Counted from the stretch's first letter, positions 31,548-42,410 are shown. The stretch: 64,000 nucleotides of DNA from Gillisia sp. (GCA_024635655.1 JAGXIL010000039.1:86849-150848); one strand, 5' to 3'. Numbers and translations are program-made. The notes: generated from the letters alone by a model not told the origin.

Positions 31548-34019
31548 TTATTCATTCAAGTTAATTAATGCAGCCTCCATATCCAGCCCCTCTCCCAAAA
31601 CACCTTTAAAGATGTCATTCATAGTTTCAATTCGCCCGGGCATGGTCTTGATCGTAAACTCCTTAAAATCTAATCCGCTCTTCACCTCCTTCCAGAGCAG
31701 GGGTGTAGAAACCGTGGCTCCCGGTTTTGGCCGGGCACAATAAGGAGCCGCCAGGGTTTGGCCTCTTCGGTTCTGAAGAAAATCTAGGTAGATCTTATCT
31801 TTCCTTTTTCTCACATTTCGTTCCATGCTCGTGGTTTCGGGAACCAGTTCGTGAATGAAATAACACAGCAGTTTTGTAAAATCCCTGGCTTCATCATAAG
31901 AATATTTTGCACCCAAAGGAAGATAAATGTGCATTCCGCTGGAACCGGAAGTTTTGCAATAGCCCGTTACATTTGCTTTGTCCAGCACCTCTTTTGCCGC
32001 AAGCGCCACCTCGATCACTTCCTCAAAAGTGTTTTTATCTGTAGGATCTATATCAATGACCGTAAAATCGGGATTTTCTAAATTCTGGATCCGGGAGCTC
32101 CAGGGATTGATCTCAATACAACCCAGGTTGGCCATATAAAGCAGCGTGGCCTCTTTTTGACACAGCATATACTCTATCTCTTTTTCTGAAGATTTTGAAT
32201 GAATCCTGGTGGTCTCGATCCAGTCGGGCAGGATACCCTCATTGTCTTTCTGATAAAATCCGGGTTTATCAATTCCATTGGGATGCCGGTGCAGATTCTG
32301 CGGACGATCAATAAGGTAAGGCAGAATTATTTCGGAAACATTTAAATAATAGTCGATCAGATCGTATTTCCGCAATCCTGATTCCGGCCAGTAGATCTTT
32401 TCCAGGTTGGTGAAGGGAACTTCAATTCCCCCTATCTGAAGGTGCCCTGCTTTTGAAGAACCGGAACCTGAAGCTGATGATCCGGATGAATCTGTTGTTG
32501 AATTTGCAGGTGCATTTTCAATTACTTTTTCGCCGGTAATTTCGGGCACCGCCTTGTCATTTCTAAGGCCTTTAAAAACAGGGTGCCGCAAGCTGCCGCT
32601 CTTGGTCATTTCTGTATAATGAACTTCACAAATAAGTTCAGGCCGCAACCAGGTAGGTTTCCTGCCTTTCAGGTTTGGCTTTTTAACAAAAGGGCATCCT
32701 TTTGTTTCCAGGCTAGAGAATTTTGCCAGCAACTCCTTTTGTTTTGCTGATGAAAAACCCGACCCGCAGTTACCAATATAGGTGAGTTTATCGTCCTTAA
32801 AATGACCCAGAATTAGGGATCCGAAAAGAGAGCCTCCGGTCTTAGAATCGGTATAGCCACAAATAATGGCCTCTGTACTTTGAACGGCTTTTATTTTTAG
32901 CCATTTGTCACTTCGGTTCCCGGGAGAGTATTTTGAATCGGGTTTTTTCGCTATTACCCCTTCCATGCCCGCATCAATGGCACGTTTAAAAAAAGTACTT
33001 CCCATGCCCTCTATGTGCTCACAATAATAAGTGTGATAGGTGCCTTCAATGACTTCTTCTATTAAGGATTTGCGCTGCAACAGCGGCAGATCGAGCATAC
33101 TCAGGTCGTTCAGGTACAACATATCAAATACGTAAAAGCGCAATTCTCCAAGGGTATTTTCATCGTAATTCTGCAGTTTCTGAAAATCGGGAACTCCTTT
33201 TTTATCTACAATGACCACTTCCCCGTCCAGGATCACATTATGGGAAATTTGTTCCAGATCCCGCACCAGGCGGGCAAATTTGGAATTAAAGGAAATGCCG
33301 TTACGGGAATACAATTCTACCTCCCCATCTTTAATGTTGGCAATCATTCGGTAGCCATCCCATTTATATTCATAGATCCAGTTGGGGTCGTTAAAGATCT
33401 CTTTGGTGGCCGTTGCCAGCATGGGTTGAATGGCATCTGTAGGCTGAAGGCTCTTCACCTTGGGTTCAGGCTTTTTCTTTTCGGAAGCTGAAGGGGCAAA
33501 ATTCTCCGCGTCGTAATCCAGATCTGTAGAAAAATCATCGGTTTTTTTAATCAGCAACCACTGATTTCCCTTTTCTCCCCTACCGGTTTTGACCAGGGCA
33601 AATGTGCCTTTGATCCTTTTTCCGAAAAATTCCAGTTTAAGGTCTCCTTTGACCAACTGGTCCAGCATTTCTTTTTTGCTTATTCCTCCTGTGCCCCTGT
33701 AGATGCCTTCATCCCAGATCTCCATGACCCCCGCGCCATAATTCCCTTTGGGAATAGTGCCCTGAAAGGTCAAATACTGAAGCGGATGATCCTCGGTTTG
33801 AATAGCAAGCCTTTTATCTTTAGGGTTCATAGAAGGACCCTTTGGCACTGCCCAGCTCTTAAGGGTTCCCTGCATCTCCAACCGCAGATCGTAATGCAAT
33901 CTTGTGGCCTGGTGACGCTGAATGACGAATCTAAGTTCCCCGTCCTTACTCGCAATAGTCCCCTTTGGCTCCGGGGTAGTGTCAAAATCCCTTTTTTTAA
34001 AATATTCCTCTAAGCTCAT
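31548..34019 (-). CDS. ligD: DNA ligase D (phosphoesterase-ligase-polymerase order)
   Basis: N-term PE domain (FVIQRHQATRLHYDLRLEM), ligase EYKWDGYR, C-term polymerase (TNLEKIYWPESGLRKYDLIDYY). Confidence 0.97.
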   Translation of the reverse strand: MSLEEYFKKRDFDTTPEPKGTIASKDGELRFVIQRHQATRLHYDLRLEMQGTLKSWAVPKGPSMNPKDKRLAIQTEDHPLQYLTFQGTIPKGNYGAGVMEIWDEGIYRGTGGISKKEMLDQLVKGDLKLEFFGKRIKGTFALVKTGRGEKGNQWLLIKKTDDFSTDLDYDAENFAPSASEKKKPEPKVKSLQPTDAIQPMLATATKEIFNDPNWIYEYKWDGYRMIANIKDGEVELYSRNGISFNSKFARLVRDLEQISHNVILDGEVVIVDKKGVPDFQKLQNYDENTLGELRFYVFDMLYLNDLSMLDLPLLQRKSLIEEVIEGTYHTYYCEHIEGMGSTFFKRAIDAGMEGVIAKKPDSKYSPGNRSDKWLKIKAVQSTEAIICGYTDSKTGGSLFGSLILGHFKDDKLTYIGNCGSGFSSAKQKELLAKFSSLETKGCPFVKKPNLKGRKPTWLRPELICEVHYTEMTKSGSLRHPVFKGLRNDKAVPEITGEKVIENAPANSTTDSSGSSASGSGSSKAGHLQIGGIEVPFTNLEKIYWPESGLRKYDLIDYYLNVSEIILPYLIDRPQNLHRHPNGIDKPGFYQKDNEGILPDWIETTRIHSKSSEKEIEYMLCQKEATLLYMANLGCIEINPWSSRIQNLENPDFTVIDIDPTDKNTFEEVIEVALAAKEVLDKANVTGYCKTSGSSGMHIYLPLGAKYSYDEARDFTKLLCYFIHELVPETTSMERNVRKRKDKIYLDFLQNRRGQTLAAPYCARPKPGATVSTPLLWKEVKSGLDFKEFTIKTMPGRIETMNDIFKGVLGEGLDMEAALINLNE

Positions 34020-34793
34020 TTAGGAAGCTTTTCCTTTCTTTTTCTCTAAACTGGCTTTTAATTGCGCCATAAGATCACTGGCCGGCGTAGGTTTACTCTC
34101 AAATTTTTCTGCCAGGGATTTTTTCCCTTTGGCTTTGGATTTAATGATCTTCATTAACTGATCATTATACACATCCTTAAATTTATCAAAGCTAAAATCT
34201 GTAGTATATTGTTCGATAAGGGAAATGGCCATATCCACCTCTTTCTTGGTCACCTTTGCCTCCGGAAGCTTAAGATCTGAAGGATCGCGGATCTCATCGG
34301 CAAACCTTATGACGTGTAAAACCAACGCATCTTTGTAAATGCCCACCAGGCTTAAATGTTCCTTTTGTCGCATAACAAAAGTAGCCACTCCCAGTTTTTT
34401 AGTCTTTTTCAGAGCATCCCTTAGAAGATTATAAGATTTCCCTCCTTCTTTTTGAGGCTCAAGAAAATAGGGTTTTTTAAACAGCACATCGGCAACTTCA
34501 GATTCTTTGATAAATTCTTCAATATCTATAGTCTTGCTTTTCTTCATATTGGCATTCTCAAAATCTTCTTTTTCGAGCACAATGTATTTATCATCCTGCT
34601 TAAAGCCTTTGACAATATCTTTCCATTCCACCTCTTCCCCGGTAACTTCATTTACACGCTTATATCGTATTCGGGCATTATCGTGCTTATCGAGCATATC
34701 AAGTTCCAGTTTCCGGTCTTCAGAACCTGAATACATTTTAATAGGTATAGACACTAAACCAAATTGAATTGAACCGTTCCAGATTGATCGCAT
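34020..34793 (-). CDS. ku: non-homologous end joining protein Ku
   Basis: MRSIWNGSIQFGLVSIPIKMY... start at ATG 34793; abuts ligD start. Confidence 0.97.
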   Translation of the reverse strand: MRSIWNGSIQFGLVSIPIKMYSGSEDRKLELDMLDKHDNARIRYKRVNEVTGEEVEWKDIVKGFKQDDKYIVLEKEDFENANMKKSKTIDIEEFIKESEVADVLFKKPYFLEPQKEGGKSYNLLRDALKKTKKLGVATFVMRQKEHLSLVGIYKDALVLHVIRFADEIRDPSDLKLPEAKVTKKEVDMAISLIEQYTTDFSFDKFKDVYNDQLMKIIKSKAKGKKSLAEKFESKPTPASDLMAQLKASLEKKKGKAS

Positions 34794-34941
34794 TACTTTG
34801 TTTTTTTTAGTTATTGTTCTCTCTTCAAAACCGAAAGCCCGGGACAGTAGCCCAACCATATATAAAGCTTCAAAAAGAAAGGGGAATTAAATTAGTAAAT
34901 TTAACTCCCCTCAAGGTGGATTTATTAAAACTTTAGCTTTA

Positions 34942-35190
34942 TCAGGAGTTTCGAAGCGCTTTAATGAGTTCATCTTTGCTCATTTTGCTTCTGCCTTCAA
35001 TGCCTACCTGCTTTGCTTTATCGTATATTTCCTGTTTACTTCGTTCTTCATATTTATCTGCTTTTCCGCCTTTTTTGCCGGAATTGGGAGTGTTGGCAAT
35101 CCGGGCGGCCTTGGTTTTGCTCACGCCCTTTTCCCGAAGCTTTTCGTATTGTTCATCGTTCTTTACCTGTGGTCCGGGATCTTTTGCCAT
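34942..35190 (-). CDS. small basic Rho_N/SAP-like protein (DUF7218-like)
   Basis: YEKLREKGVSKTKAARIANTP... KQEIYDKAKQVGIEGRSKMSKDELIKALRNS. Confidence 0.8.
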   Translation of the reverse strand: MAKDPGPQVKNDEQYEKLREKGVSKTKAARIANTPNSGKKGGKADKYEERSKQEIYDKAKQVGIEGRSKMSKDELIKALRNS

Positions 35191-35224
35191 ATCTGTTGAA
35201 TTTTAATTATAGGATAATTTACTG

Positions 35225-36079
35225 TTATTTGATTTCTGTAGAGCCGTCCCGCTCATGTTTTAGGTTCATATTTGTTTCCGGCTCCAGGATCCCTTCTTCC
35301 ACTTTTTTACCTATTGGCCCCTTGGCTATAGTTATGCCCCCGTCTACCTGGTATACGGACCCCGTCAGGTATGAAGCTTCATCTGATGCCAGAAAGAGAT
35401 AAACATTTGCTACTTCCTCAGTCTTACCCCTTCTGCCCATTAGCGTGGCGTTGACCATAGTTTTTTCCATTTCCTTGTCCATTCCACTGGTTTCTTTATG
35501 TGTCCAGGAAGTATCAATGGGACCGGGAGCTACTACATTTACCCTTATTCCGTTTTGGGCCTGCTCTGCTGCAACCCCTTTCATGAAAGCGTGCACGAAA
35601 CCTTTGGTGCCTCCGTATGCTGCCACCTGCGGAATTCCAAGAATAGCAGATTCAGATCCCGCGGAAACTATACAGCCTTTGGTCTTTTTCATTTCCGGGA
35701 TCGCCAGTTTGGTCATCAGGAACGTGGTTTGAACATTGTTTTTAAGCAAATTCACAAATGCTTCGCTTGAGAATTGTTCCAGGGTATTTACTTCCGGAAA
35801 TACGCCGGCGTTGTTGATGAGGATATCCAGTTTACCCCATTTATCAGTAGCGGTTTTTATTGCCTGTTGTGCATTTTCCTCACTTGAGATATCTCCTTTG
35901 AAGGCAAGGGCCTGTCCGTTGTTTTTCTCTATTTCCCTTACCACATCCTCCACGGGATCTTCAGGCATTCCCACAACCAAGACCTGTGCGCCTTCCATGG
36001 CAAATTTTAAGCAAATTGCCTCCCCAATTCCTGTTCCTCCTCCTGTTACAATCGCGGTCTTTCCTTGCAGTCTTTTCAT
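35225..36079 (-). CDS. SDR-family oxidoreductase
   Basis: VTGGGTGIGEAI, NNAGVF, YGGTKGFVHAF, DGGITIAKGPIG. Confidence 0.94.
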   Translation of the reverse strand: MKRLQGKTAIVTGGGTGIGEAICLKFAMEGAQVLVVGMPEDPVEDVVREIEKNNGQALAFKGDISSEENAQQAIKTATDKWGKLDILINNAGVFPEVNTLEQFSSEAFVNLLKNNVQTTFLMTKLAIPEMKKTKGCIVSAGSESAILGIPQVAAYGGTKGFVHAFMKGVAAEQAQNGIRVNVVAPGPIDTSWTHKETSGMDKEMEKTMVNATLMGRRGKTEEVANVYLFLASDEASYLTGSVYQVDGGITIAKGPIGKKVEEGILEPETNMNLKHERDGSTEIK

Positions 36080-36179
36080 ATTTTTTATTTTTAGCAGCTT
36101 TAAATTAAGGATTCTGCTTCTCAGTACCTCATTTCAAAAGTCTGATTATAACAAGTTTAATATTATTTAAGCCTATGTT

Positions 36180-36630
36180 AACGTAGTGGGGATTGGAGAG
36201 TGGAGAGTGGAGATTGGAGAGCGGATTCAAAATTTAATTTCTATGAGCTCTCTGCGGGTAAATTTTCACCGCAAAGTCGCAAAGATTTACGCAAAGTGCG
36301 CAGAGGTTTCTTTGAGTCCTCTTCGGATTTTACCTTTGTGTATTCTATGACTTAACCAAATTATTTTTTCATGTAATTTTAATTAAATCATGCTGCGTAT
36401 TTCTAAATTAACATAGGATGAATCCCTGTTTACCACGGCAATCTGCGGGAGAAAAGTCCCACCCCGCCCTGCGGGCACCCCTCCCTGGAGAGGATGGTTG
36501 AAATTAAAAATTTGGAGTATAAAGGTGGGGGCCCAAGGTTTCCCGCAGAATGCGCAGAATTGCGCAGAATGAGGACGGGAAAAGGCCCACTCCGCCCTGC
36601 GGGCACCTCTGCCCGGAGGGGATTGGTTTA
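36180..36630. repeat. intergenic mosaic repeats incl. two copies of CCGCCCTGCGGGCACC(C/T)CT module (36458-36495 and 36588-36621)
   Basis: direct visual repeat; GA-rich GGAGAGTGGAGA module also seen at 26220-26250. Confidence 0.6.
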
Positions 36631-36789
36631 AATAAATTTGTTGGTAAAATTGGAATTCCAGGACATTTTCTTTGCGATCTTATTTTTTTTCCTTTTTTGC
36701 TTTGCGTGAAATTTTCCTTCCTGTTTATAACCACAAAGACTCTAAGGCTCGAGGAAATCATTTTCCCCAAATTTCATTGTAAAAACAAA

Positions 36790-36828
36790 AAACCTGAAAA
36801 AGAAGTAAACTTCAATTTCAGGTTTTGA
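36790..36828 (-). terminator. hairpin downstream of hppA (AAAACCTGAAA...TTTCAGGTTTT)
   Basis: inverted repeat with A/T flanks. Confidence 0.6.
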
Positions 36829-36847
36829 GATTGTAAAGAATGATAAT

Positions 36848-39169
36848 TTATTCCTGTTCGGTTTCTTTATATATAGCGGTATTACTTGCAGATACTACTT
36901 CTGCTGCTTTTGTGTCTTCCATGATCACAGAAGTTGGCACCCTTTCTTCTTCAGGAAGATTGGGAATGTCTTCAACTGTATGTTCCCCCAAGATTGGAGC
37001 AAGTACCAATCCGATAAGGCAGGTAAGTTTTATGAGGATGTTCATGGATGGCCCTGAAGTATCTTTAAAAGGATCTCCCACAGTATCACCGGTTACGGCA
37101 GCTTTGTGAGCTTCAGAACCTTTATAGGTCATTTCTCCGTTGATCAATACTCCTGCCTCAAAAGATTTTTTGGCGTTGTCCCATGCCCCACCGGCATTGT
37201 TCTGGAAAATTGCCCAAAGCACACCACTTACGGTAACTCCGGCCATATAACCTCCCAGCATTTCAGCAATGATCAAATTATCTACTCCAAAGATCATAGG
37301 AATTAATGCTATGGCAATTGGAAAACCAATGGTAAGTGCTCCCGGAAGCATCATTTCTTTTAATGCAGCTTCTGTTGATATAGCCACACATTTATCGTAT
37401 TCGGGTTTTCCGGTCCCTTCCATGATCCCGGGAATTTCCCTGAACTGACGTCTTACTTCTTCCACCATTTTCATCGCCGCTTTCCCTACAGAATTCATCG
37501 CAAGGGCAGAAAATACTACCGGAACCATTCCTCCTATAAAAAGCATTGCAAGTACAGGGGCTTTAAAAATATTGATCCCGTCAATTCCTGTAAAAGTTAC
37601 ATAGGCCGCAAAAAGGGCAAGAGAAGTTAAAGCCGCTGAGGCGATGGCAAATCCTTTTCCGGTTGCTGCCGTAGTGTTACCAACAGAATCCAAAATATCC
37701 GTACGCTCCCTTACTTCTGCCGGAAGCTCGCTCATTTCAGCAATCCCCCCTGCATTATCTGAAATTGGCCCAAAGGCATCAATTGCCAGCTGCATTGCAG
37801 TTGTAGCCATCATGGCCGAAGCTGCAAGGGCAACTCCGTAAAATCCTGCCAGGGCATAAGAAGCCCAAATCGCTGCTGCAAATAAAAGTATAGATCCAAA
37901 TGTGGAGATCATTCCTGTTGCAAGGCCGGCGATAATATTTGTCCCTGCCCCTGTGCTTGATTTTTGTACGATAGAAAGGACAGGCTTTTTACCCACTCCT
38001 GTATAATATTCGGTTACTGCAGAGATCAATCCACCTACCGCAAGACCTACTAATGTGGCATAAAAAACCCGCATGGAAGAGATCACCTTATATTCAAAAC
38101 CTTCAGCTCCACCAATAAAGAAGCCCATAGTCATGGTCTGCTCTGGTAACATCCATTTTACAAGAAAGAAACAGGAAACAGCAACCAATCCAATAGAAAG
38201 CCAGTTTCCGTAGTTTAAAGCGCTTTGAACCTCATCTTCTTTAGCATCGTTATTTTTAATACTTACTACTAATGTTCCAATAATTGAGATAATAATACCT
38301 ACTCCGGCAATAGACATTGGCAGTAAAATTGGGCCAATCCCGCCAAATCCTTCATTGATAATATTTCCGCCCATGTCCTGGATCACGTAATTACCAAGTA
38401 CCATGGCAGCCAGGACGGTAGCAACATAACTGCCAAACAGGTCGGCACCCATTCCGGCGACATCCCCCACGTTATCCCCTACGTTGTCTGCAATAGTTGC
38501 AGGATTTCGCGGATCATCTTCAGGAATTCCGGCTTCTACTTTTCCTACCAGGTCGGCGCCAACATCGGCAGCTTTTGTATAGATCCCTCCACCCACACGG
38601 GCAAAAAGGGCTATGGATTCTGCCCCTAACGAAAATCCGGCAAGTGTTTCCAGAACTATAGTCATTTGATTAGTATCTGTCCAGATACCTCCCATAAAAT
38701 AATGGAAGAACAGGATAAAGAATCCGGTAAGGCCAAGCACTGCCAATCCGGCAACCCCCAGCCCCATCACGGTCCCTCCTGTAAATGACACTTTTAAGGC
38801 ATGCGGAAGACTGGTACGGGCAGCCTGGGTAGTACGTACGTTAGTCTTGGTTGCGATCTTCATTCCCATATTTCCGGCAAGCGCAGAAAATATTGCTCCA
38901 AAGATAAATGCAACTACAATTAACCAATGGGTAGTAGGAACTACTACAGAAACAGCTGCCAGGGCAAGACTGGCAATAACAACGAATATGGTAAGCAATT
39001 TATATTCCGCACTAAGGAAAGCAAGTGCACCTTCATAAATATGAGAGGCTATTTCTTTCATTTTTCCGTCTCCGTCATCTTGTTTCAAGACCCATGATCT
39101 CTTAAAGTACATGTAGATCAGGCCAATAACGGCCAGGACTAGAGGTGCATAAATTATCATTGATTCCAT
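36848..39169 (-). CDS. hppA: membrane-bound ion-pumping pyrophosphatase
   Basis: [69 protein letters not shown]. Confidence 0.97.
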   Translation of the reverse strand: MESMIIYAPLVLAVIGLIYMYFKRSWVLKQDDGDGKMKEIASHIYEGALAFLSAEYKLLTIFVVIASLALAAVSVVVPTTHWLIVVAFIFGAIFSALAGNMGMKIATKTNVRTTQAARTSLPHALKVSFTGGTVMGLGVAGLAVLGLTGFFILFFHYFMGGIWTDTNQMTIVLETLAGFSLGAESIALFARVGGGIYTKAADVGADLVGKVEAGIPEDDPRNPATIADNVGDNVGDVAGMGADLFGSYVATVLAAMVLGNYVIQDMGGNIINEGFGGIGPILLPMSIAGVGIIISIIGTLVVSIKNNDAKEDEVQSALNYGNWLSIGLVAVSCFFLVKWMLPEQTMTMGFFIGGAEGFEYKVISSMRVFYATLVGLAVGGLISAVTEYYTGVGKKPVLSIVQKSSTGAGTNIIAGLATGMISTFGSILLFAAAIWASYALAGFYGVALAASAMMATTAMQLAIDAFGPISDNAGGIAEMSELPAEVRERTDILDSVGNTTAATGKGFAIASAALTSLALFAAYVTFTGIDGINIFKAPVLAMLFIGGMVPVVFSALAMNSVGKAAMKMVEEVRRQFREIPGIMEGTGKPEYDKCVAISTEAALKEMMLPGALTIGFPIAIALIPMIFGVDNLIIAEMLGGYMAGVTVSGVLWAIFQNNAGGAWDNAKKSFEAGVLINGEMTYKGSEAHKAAVTGDTVGDPFKDTSGPSMNILIKLTCLIGLVLAPILGEHTVEDIPNLPEEERVPTSVIMEDTKAAEVVSASNTAIYKETEQE

Positions 39170-39228
39170 AGTAGCTTGTTAAGGTTTAGTTAATGGTCGC
39201 TAATGTAGTAAATCAATGATAATTAAAA

Positions 39229-39258
39229 AAGCAATAACTTTTTAAGGTTATTGCTTTT
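39229..39258. terminator. bidirectional hairpin GCAATAAC...GTTATTGC
   Basis: inverted repeat with A and T tracts. Confidence 0.65.
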
Positions 39259-39288
39259 TATTATGTTCAGGCAAAGGAGAATTTCTTG

Positions 39289-39801
39289 TTATATTCCGAA
39301 TCTTCCTTTATCTCCTTCGTAGTTTTCGTATCTTTTAATGCACTGCTGGATGATCTCTTTAGCTTCTTTAGCATCCCCAAATCCACCTACATCAACTTTT
39401 TTCTTCTCAAGGTCTTTATACACTTTAAAGAAGTGTTCTATTTCCTTCAGCAAATGCCCGTTAAGCTCATCAAGGTCATTAATTCTATTCCAGATAGGAT
39501 CTGAAACAGGAACACAAATAATTTTTTCATCAGGCCCCTTTTCATCGGCCATATGAAATACCCCTATAGGTTTTACTTCCATTACTATTCCCGGAAAGGT
39601 AGGCTCTGCCACCAATACCAACACATCCAGCGGATCGCTATCCAATGCCAGGGTGTTTGGAATAAAGCCATAATCGGCAGGATACATCATCGAAGAAAAG
39701 ATCATCCGGTCATACCGAACCTTCTTCAATTCAAAATCATACTCATATTTGTTTCTACTTCCCTTTGGGATCTCTATTAATACATCAAAAGTTTCAGACA
39801 T
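39289..39801 (-). CDS. ppa: inorganic diphosphatase (family I)
   Basis: IEIPKGSRNKYEYD, DYGFIPNTLALDSDPLDVLVL. Confidence 0.96.
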   Translation of the reverse strand: MSETFDVLIEIPKGSRNKYEYDFELKKVRYDRMIFSSMMYPADYGFIPNTLALDSDPLDVLVLVAEPTFPGIVMEVKPIGVFHMADEKGPDEKIICVPVSDPIWNRINDLDELNGHLLKEIEHFFKVYKDLEKKKVDVGGFGDAKEAKEIIQQCIKRYENYEGDKGRFGI

Positions 39802-39867
39802 TTTCTTACCGTTTTGTTCAATTTTTCACGGCCGCAAATATAGGTAATTCAACCTTTTTATCCTTAT

Positions 39868-42348
39868 TTAAAAGTGAAATCCCATAGTTGCGGTAATACC
39901 AAATTTTCGGGCATCGGGATTATCAAAATAATTCCCTCGAAAATGCGCCTCTACCCTTAAAAATTTGAACATATTTCCTACACCGGCACTGTATTCCCAG
40001 TATGGCTCTGAAGAAGGCGCTATGAGCGGGAATCCTGAAGCATCCAATTGCCGGTTCTCTTCGGAAATTTCTCCCCAGGCCCCTTTTATTCCTACAATTT
40101 CTCTCAAATTAAGATTTCGAAGGCCGGGGATATAAGAAAATAATTTACCGTTGAAATTGTGCTCAAAATGTGCTGAAATATATGTGTCTGTAACAAATTC
40201 ATAGAAATTGAGCAGCGGAAAAGTATTGTATTGGGCAAAATAAGTCTGGTTTCCCGGAATAACGCTTAGCAATCCCAGGGGAACCGCTCCAAAGGTTTTC
40301 CCCGCTTCTAGGCTTGCATTTGCCAAGCCAATACCTCCAATCCACATGGGTTGATCGTAGAATACCTGGAGTTTTGTATAATTGAAATCGCTGTTGAGAA
40401 TGTCTTTTACACCTACAGTATAATTTAGGAAGAAGGTGGGAAAATTTTCTGCGTTTACTATAATTCGCTCCACCCCAAATCCGGATATTTTCCTGCCGGG
40501 GTAAAAACTAAAGATGGTAGAAATTTCGGTTTGGTCTATATTGGCAGCAATTTGAGTCCGTTCTTCATTTTTATACCAGGAGAGGCTAAAGGCAGGAGAT
40601 GCCGGTTCTAACCTGATATGGGAGGCACTAAGGCGAACAGAAAAATTTTTCAGCGGTTCCACTTCCAGAGCTACCGTGCTAAGGCTTATAGAACTCAATT
40701 TATCATTATCACCTACATTAAGTAGAGAGGAAGAGGCAAGGCTCCTTCCCAAGACATCGGTAGTATTGGTAAGACCGGCACCCAGTTGTTCAATATCTTT
40801 GCGGTGGCCCGCTGAGGCTATTAACCTTGATCTTTGGTCCAGCATGATCTTTCCAAGGATCCCATACTTTATTTTTTGATCCCGGAATCCGTATGCCGTA
40901 TAACCTTCGATCCTCCAGGGATCATTTTGTCCAAAATAGGTACGCGCGTTTAACCGTACACGCCATCCCTCTATTTCATTGAATCCTACCATAGGACCTA
41001 CATCATAACCATTAAATTCAATATATCCTGTGGCAAAGAAACCGGCAAGTGTAGATATTCTATTAAATGCCTTTAAAGTTTGCAAGGTATCGATCATCTT
41101 ATACACCCCCGATTCACTGCTGCTTAAAGGTTCCAGCCTGTTTTGCGACCAGAAGTCCTCTTTTTGGTCATAAACCTTTTCATCATACTCCAGAACTCTT
41201 TGATCATAGAATTTTTTATTTTGCTTTTTGTCAAATACATAATGATCATATAAAACTGTCTTTTTTCCGTAGATCCCTCTTGCACTTTCCTTTCTGTGAA
41301 AAGAAAAATCGGCCATTAGGAAATCCCGGGTGAGTAAAAAGACTGAATCGTTCAGCACTTCGTATTCCTGCTCCAAATAAACTCCGTTGATCCAGTTTAG
41401 GTTGGCGTTCTTTGCCATTTCCATATTTATTTCCCTTATCGCCCAGGTGGTATCATTGACCCAAAAATCTCCTTTAAAAGTGAGTTCATTCTCCCTTCTG
41501 GGATAATAAGCAATATTGTAATAATGTTTATTGGCTATGTAAGCACTATCTGCAAGTACATAATTATAAGTGTCAATTCCTGTGGTGGAAAGCGGACTAA
41601 TAAAGTTCTTATCAAATATCCTAAGGTAATTATCGTAAATATCAATTTCAAAGTACAGATCTTTAAGACTGGCGATAAGGATCTGGTTTTCATTAAAACC
41701 TGAGTTTTTATTTCCCAGAAGATCCTCCCGTTTCTTACCCCTGAGATTATCGCCGTAGACCTTGTTGACAGATTCATTTAAAAAAACAGGCAGGTAAGTT
41801 GTACCAGTAAGGGAATTGGTATCCAGGTTGTCAAATATAAATTCAAATCCTTTGAAGGCTCTGCTGTTTATTACTGAACTGTCAATTGTATTGAGGGAAA
41901 ATTCAAGTTTCTCATATTTCCGGAATTCGTACTGATCAAATTTTTTGATTCCGTTCTCCCGGCGGTTTTCCCATATCTTCCTCAAAATATCAATGGCCGG
42001 ATTATTCTTTTTAGAAGTTTTTCCACGGAAAAGGTAGATTTCTGCAAGGCCTTCCGTTTCCTCATTTAAAAAGATCTCAAGGTTTAAGTTATTTCCTTTT
42101 TTCAGCTGAAGAATTACAGGCTGATAGCCCACATAGGAAATTTCCAGGGCAGGGTGATCATTATCAGAAACAAGGTAAAATTTCCCTTCCGCAGTAGTTG
42201 TTGTGCCTTCTGAAGATTGCAGGAAGATCACATTGGCAAAGGGAACAGGTTTCCCGCTTTCATTCTTCACTATCCCGCTCACTCGTGTTTGCGAAAAGGC
42301 ATTAAAAGAGCAAATTATTAAAAAACACAGGGGGAGGAAGTTCTTCAT
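39868..42348 (-). CDS. DUF5686 / carboxypeptidase-like regulatory domain outer-membrane protein
   Basis: signal peptide, CarboxypepD_reg-like ISGIVKNESGKPVPFANVIFL, long beta-barrel C-terminus. Confidence 0.85.
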   Translation of the reverse strand: MKNFLPLCFLIICSFNAFSQTRVSGIVKNESGKPVPFANVIFLQSSEGTTTTAEGKFYLVSDNDHPALEISYVGYQPVILQLKKGNNLNLEIFLNEETEGLAEIYLFRGKTSKKNNPAIDILRKIWENRRENGIKKFDQYEFRKYEKLEFSLNTIDSSVINSRAFKGFEFIFDNLDTNSLTGTTYLPVFLNESVNKVYGDNLRGKKREDLLGNKNSGFNENQILIASLKDLYFEIDIYDNYLRIFDKNFISPLSTTGIDTYNYVLADSAYIANKHYYNIAYYPRRENELTFKGDFWVNDTTWAIREINMEMAKNANLNWINGVYLEQEYEVLNDSVFLLTRDFLMADFSFHRKESARGIYGKKTVLYDHYVFDKKQNKKFYDQRVLEYDEKVYDQKEDFWSQNRLEPLSSSESGVYKMIDTLQTLKAFNRISTLAGFFATGYIEFNGYDVGPMVGFNEIEGWRVRLNARTYFGQNDPWRIEGYTAYGFRDQKIKYGILGKIMLDQRSRLIASAGHRKDIEQLGAGLTNTTDVLGRSLASSSLLNVGDNDKLSSISLSTVALEVEPLKNFSVRLSASHIRLEPASPAFSLSWYKNEERTQIAANIDQTEISTIFSFYPGRKISGFGVERIIVNAENFPTFFLNYTVGVKDILNSDFNYTKLQVFYDQPMWIGGIGLANASLEAGKTFGAVPLGLLSVIPGNQTYFAQYNTFPLLNFYEFVTDTYISAHFEHNFNGKLFSYIPGLRNLNLREIVGIKGAWGEISEENRQLDASGFPLIAPSSEPYWEYSAGVGNMFKFLRVEAHFRGNYFDNPDARKFGITATMGFHF

Positions 42349-42361
42349 ATGGGGGCAAAAA

Positions 42362-42390
42362 AAAACTTCATCTAATTAAGATGAAGTTTC
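42362..42390. terminator. hairpin ACTTCATCT-AATTA-AGATGAAGT
   Basis: perfect inverted repeat with A/T tracts. Confidence 0.65.
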
Positions 42391-42410
42391 AAAGATAAGC
42401 GGTTTTCTGC

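Noticed and set aside
35736-36170. 144-aa plus ORF opposite the SDR gene
   Set aside because: Shadow ORF of SDR coding region
36185-36225. GGAGAGTGGAGA repeats as CRISPR-like array
   Set aside because: Short degenerate purine-rich repeats, no spacers of uniform length, no cas genes
36504-36828. ORFs 36504-36770 (-) and 36550-36828 (+)
   Set aside because: Lie in intergenic repeat modules; low-quality translations from repeats
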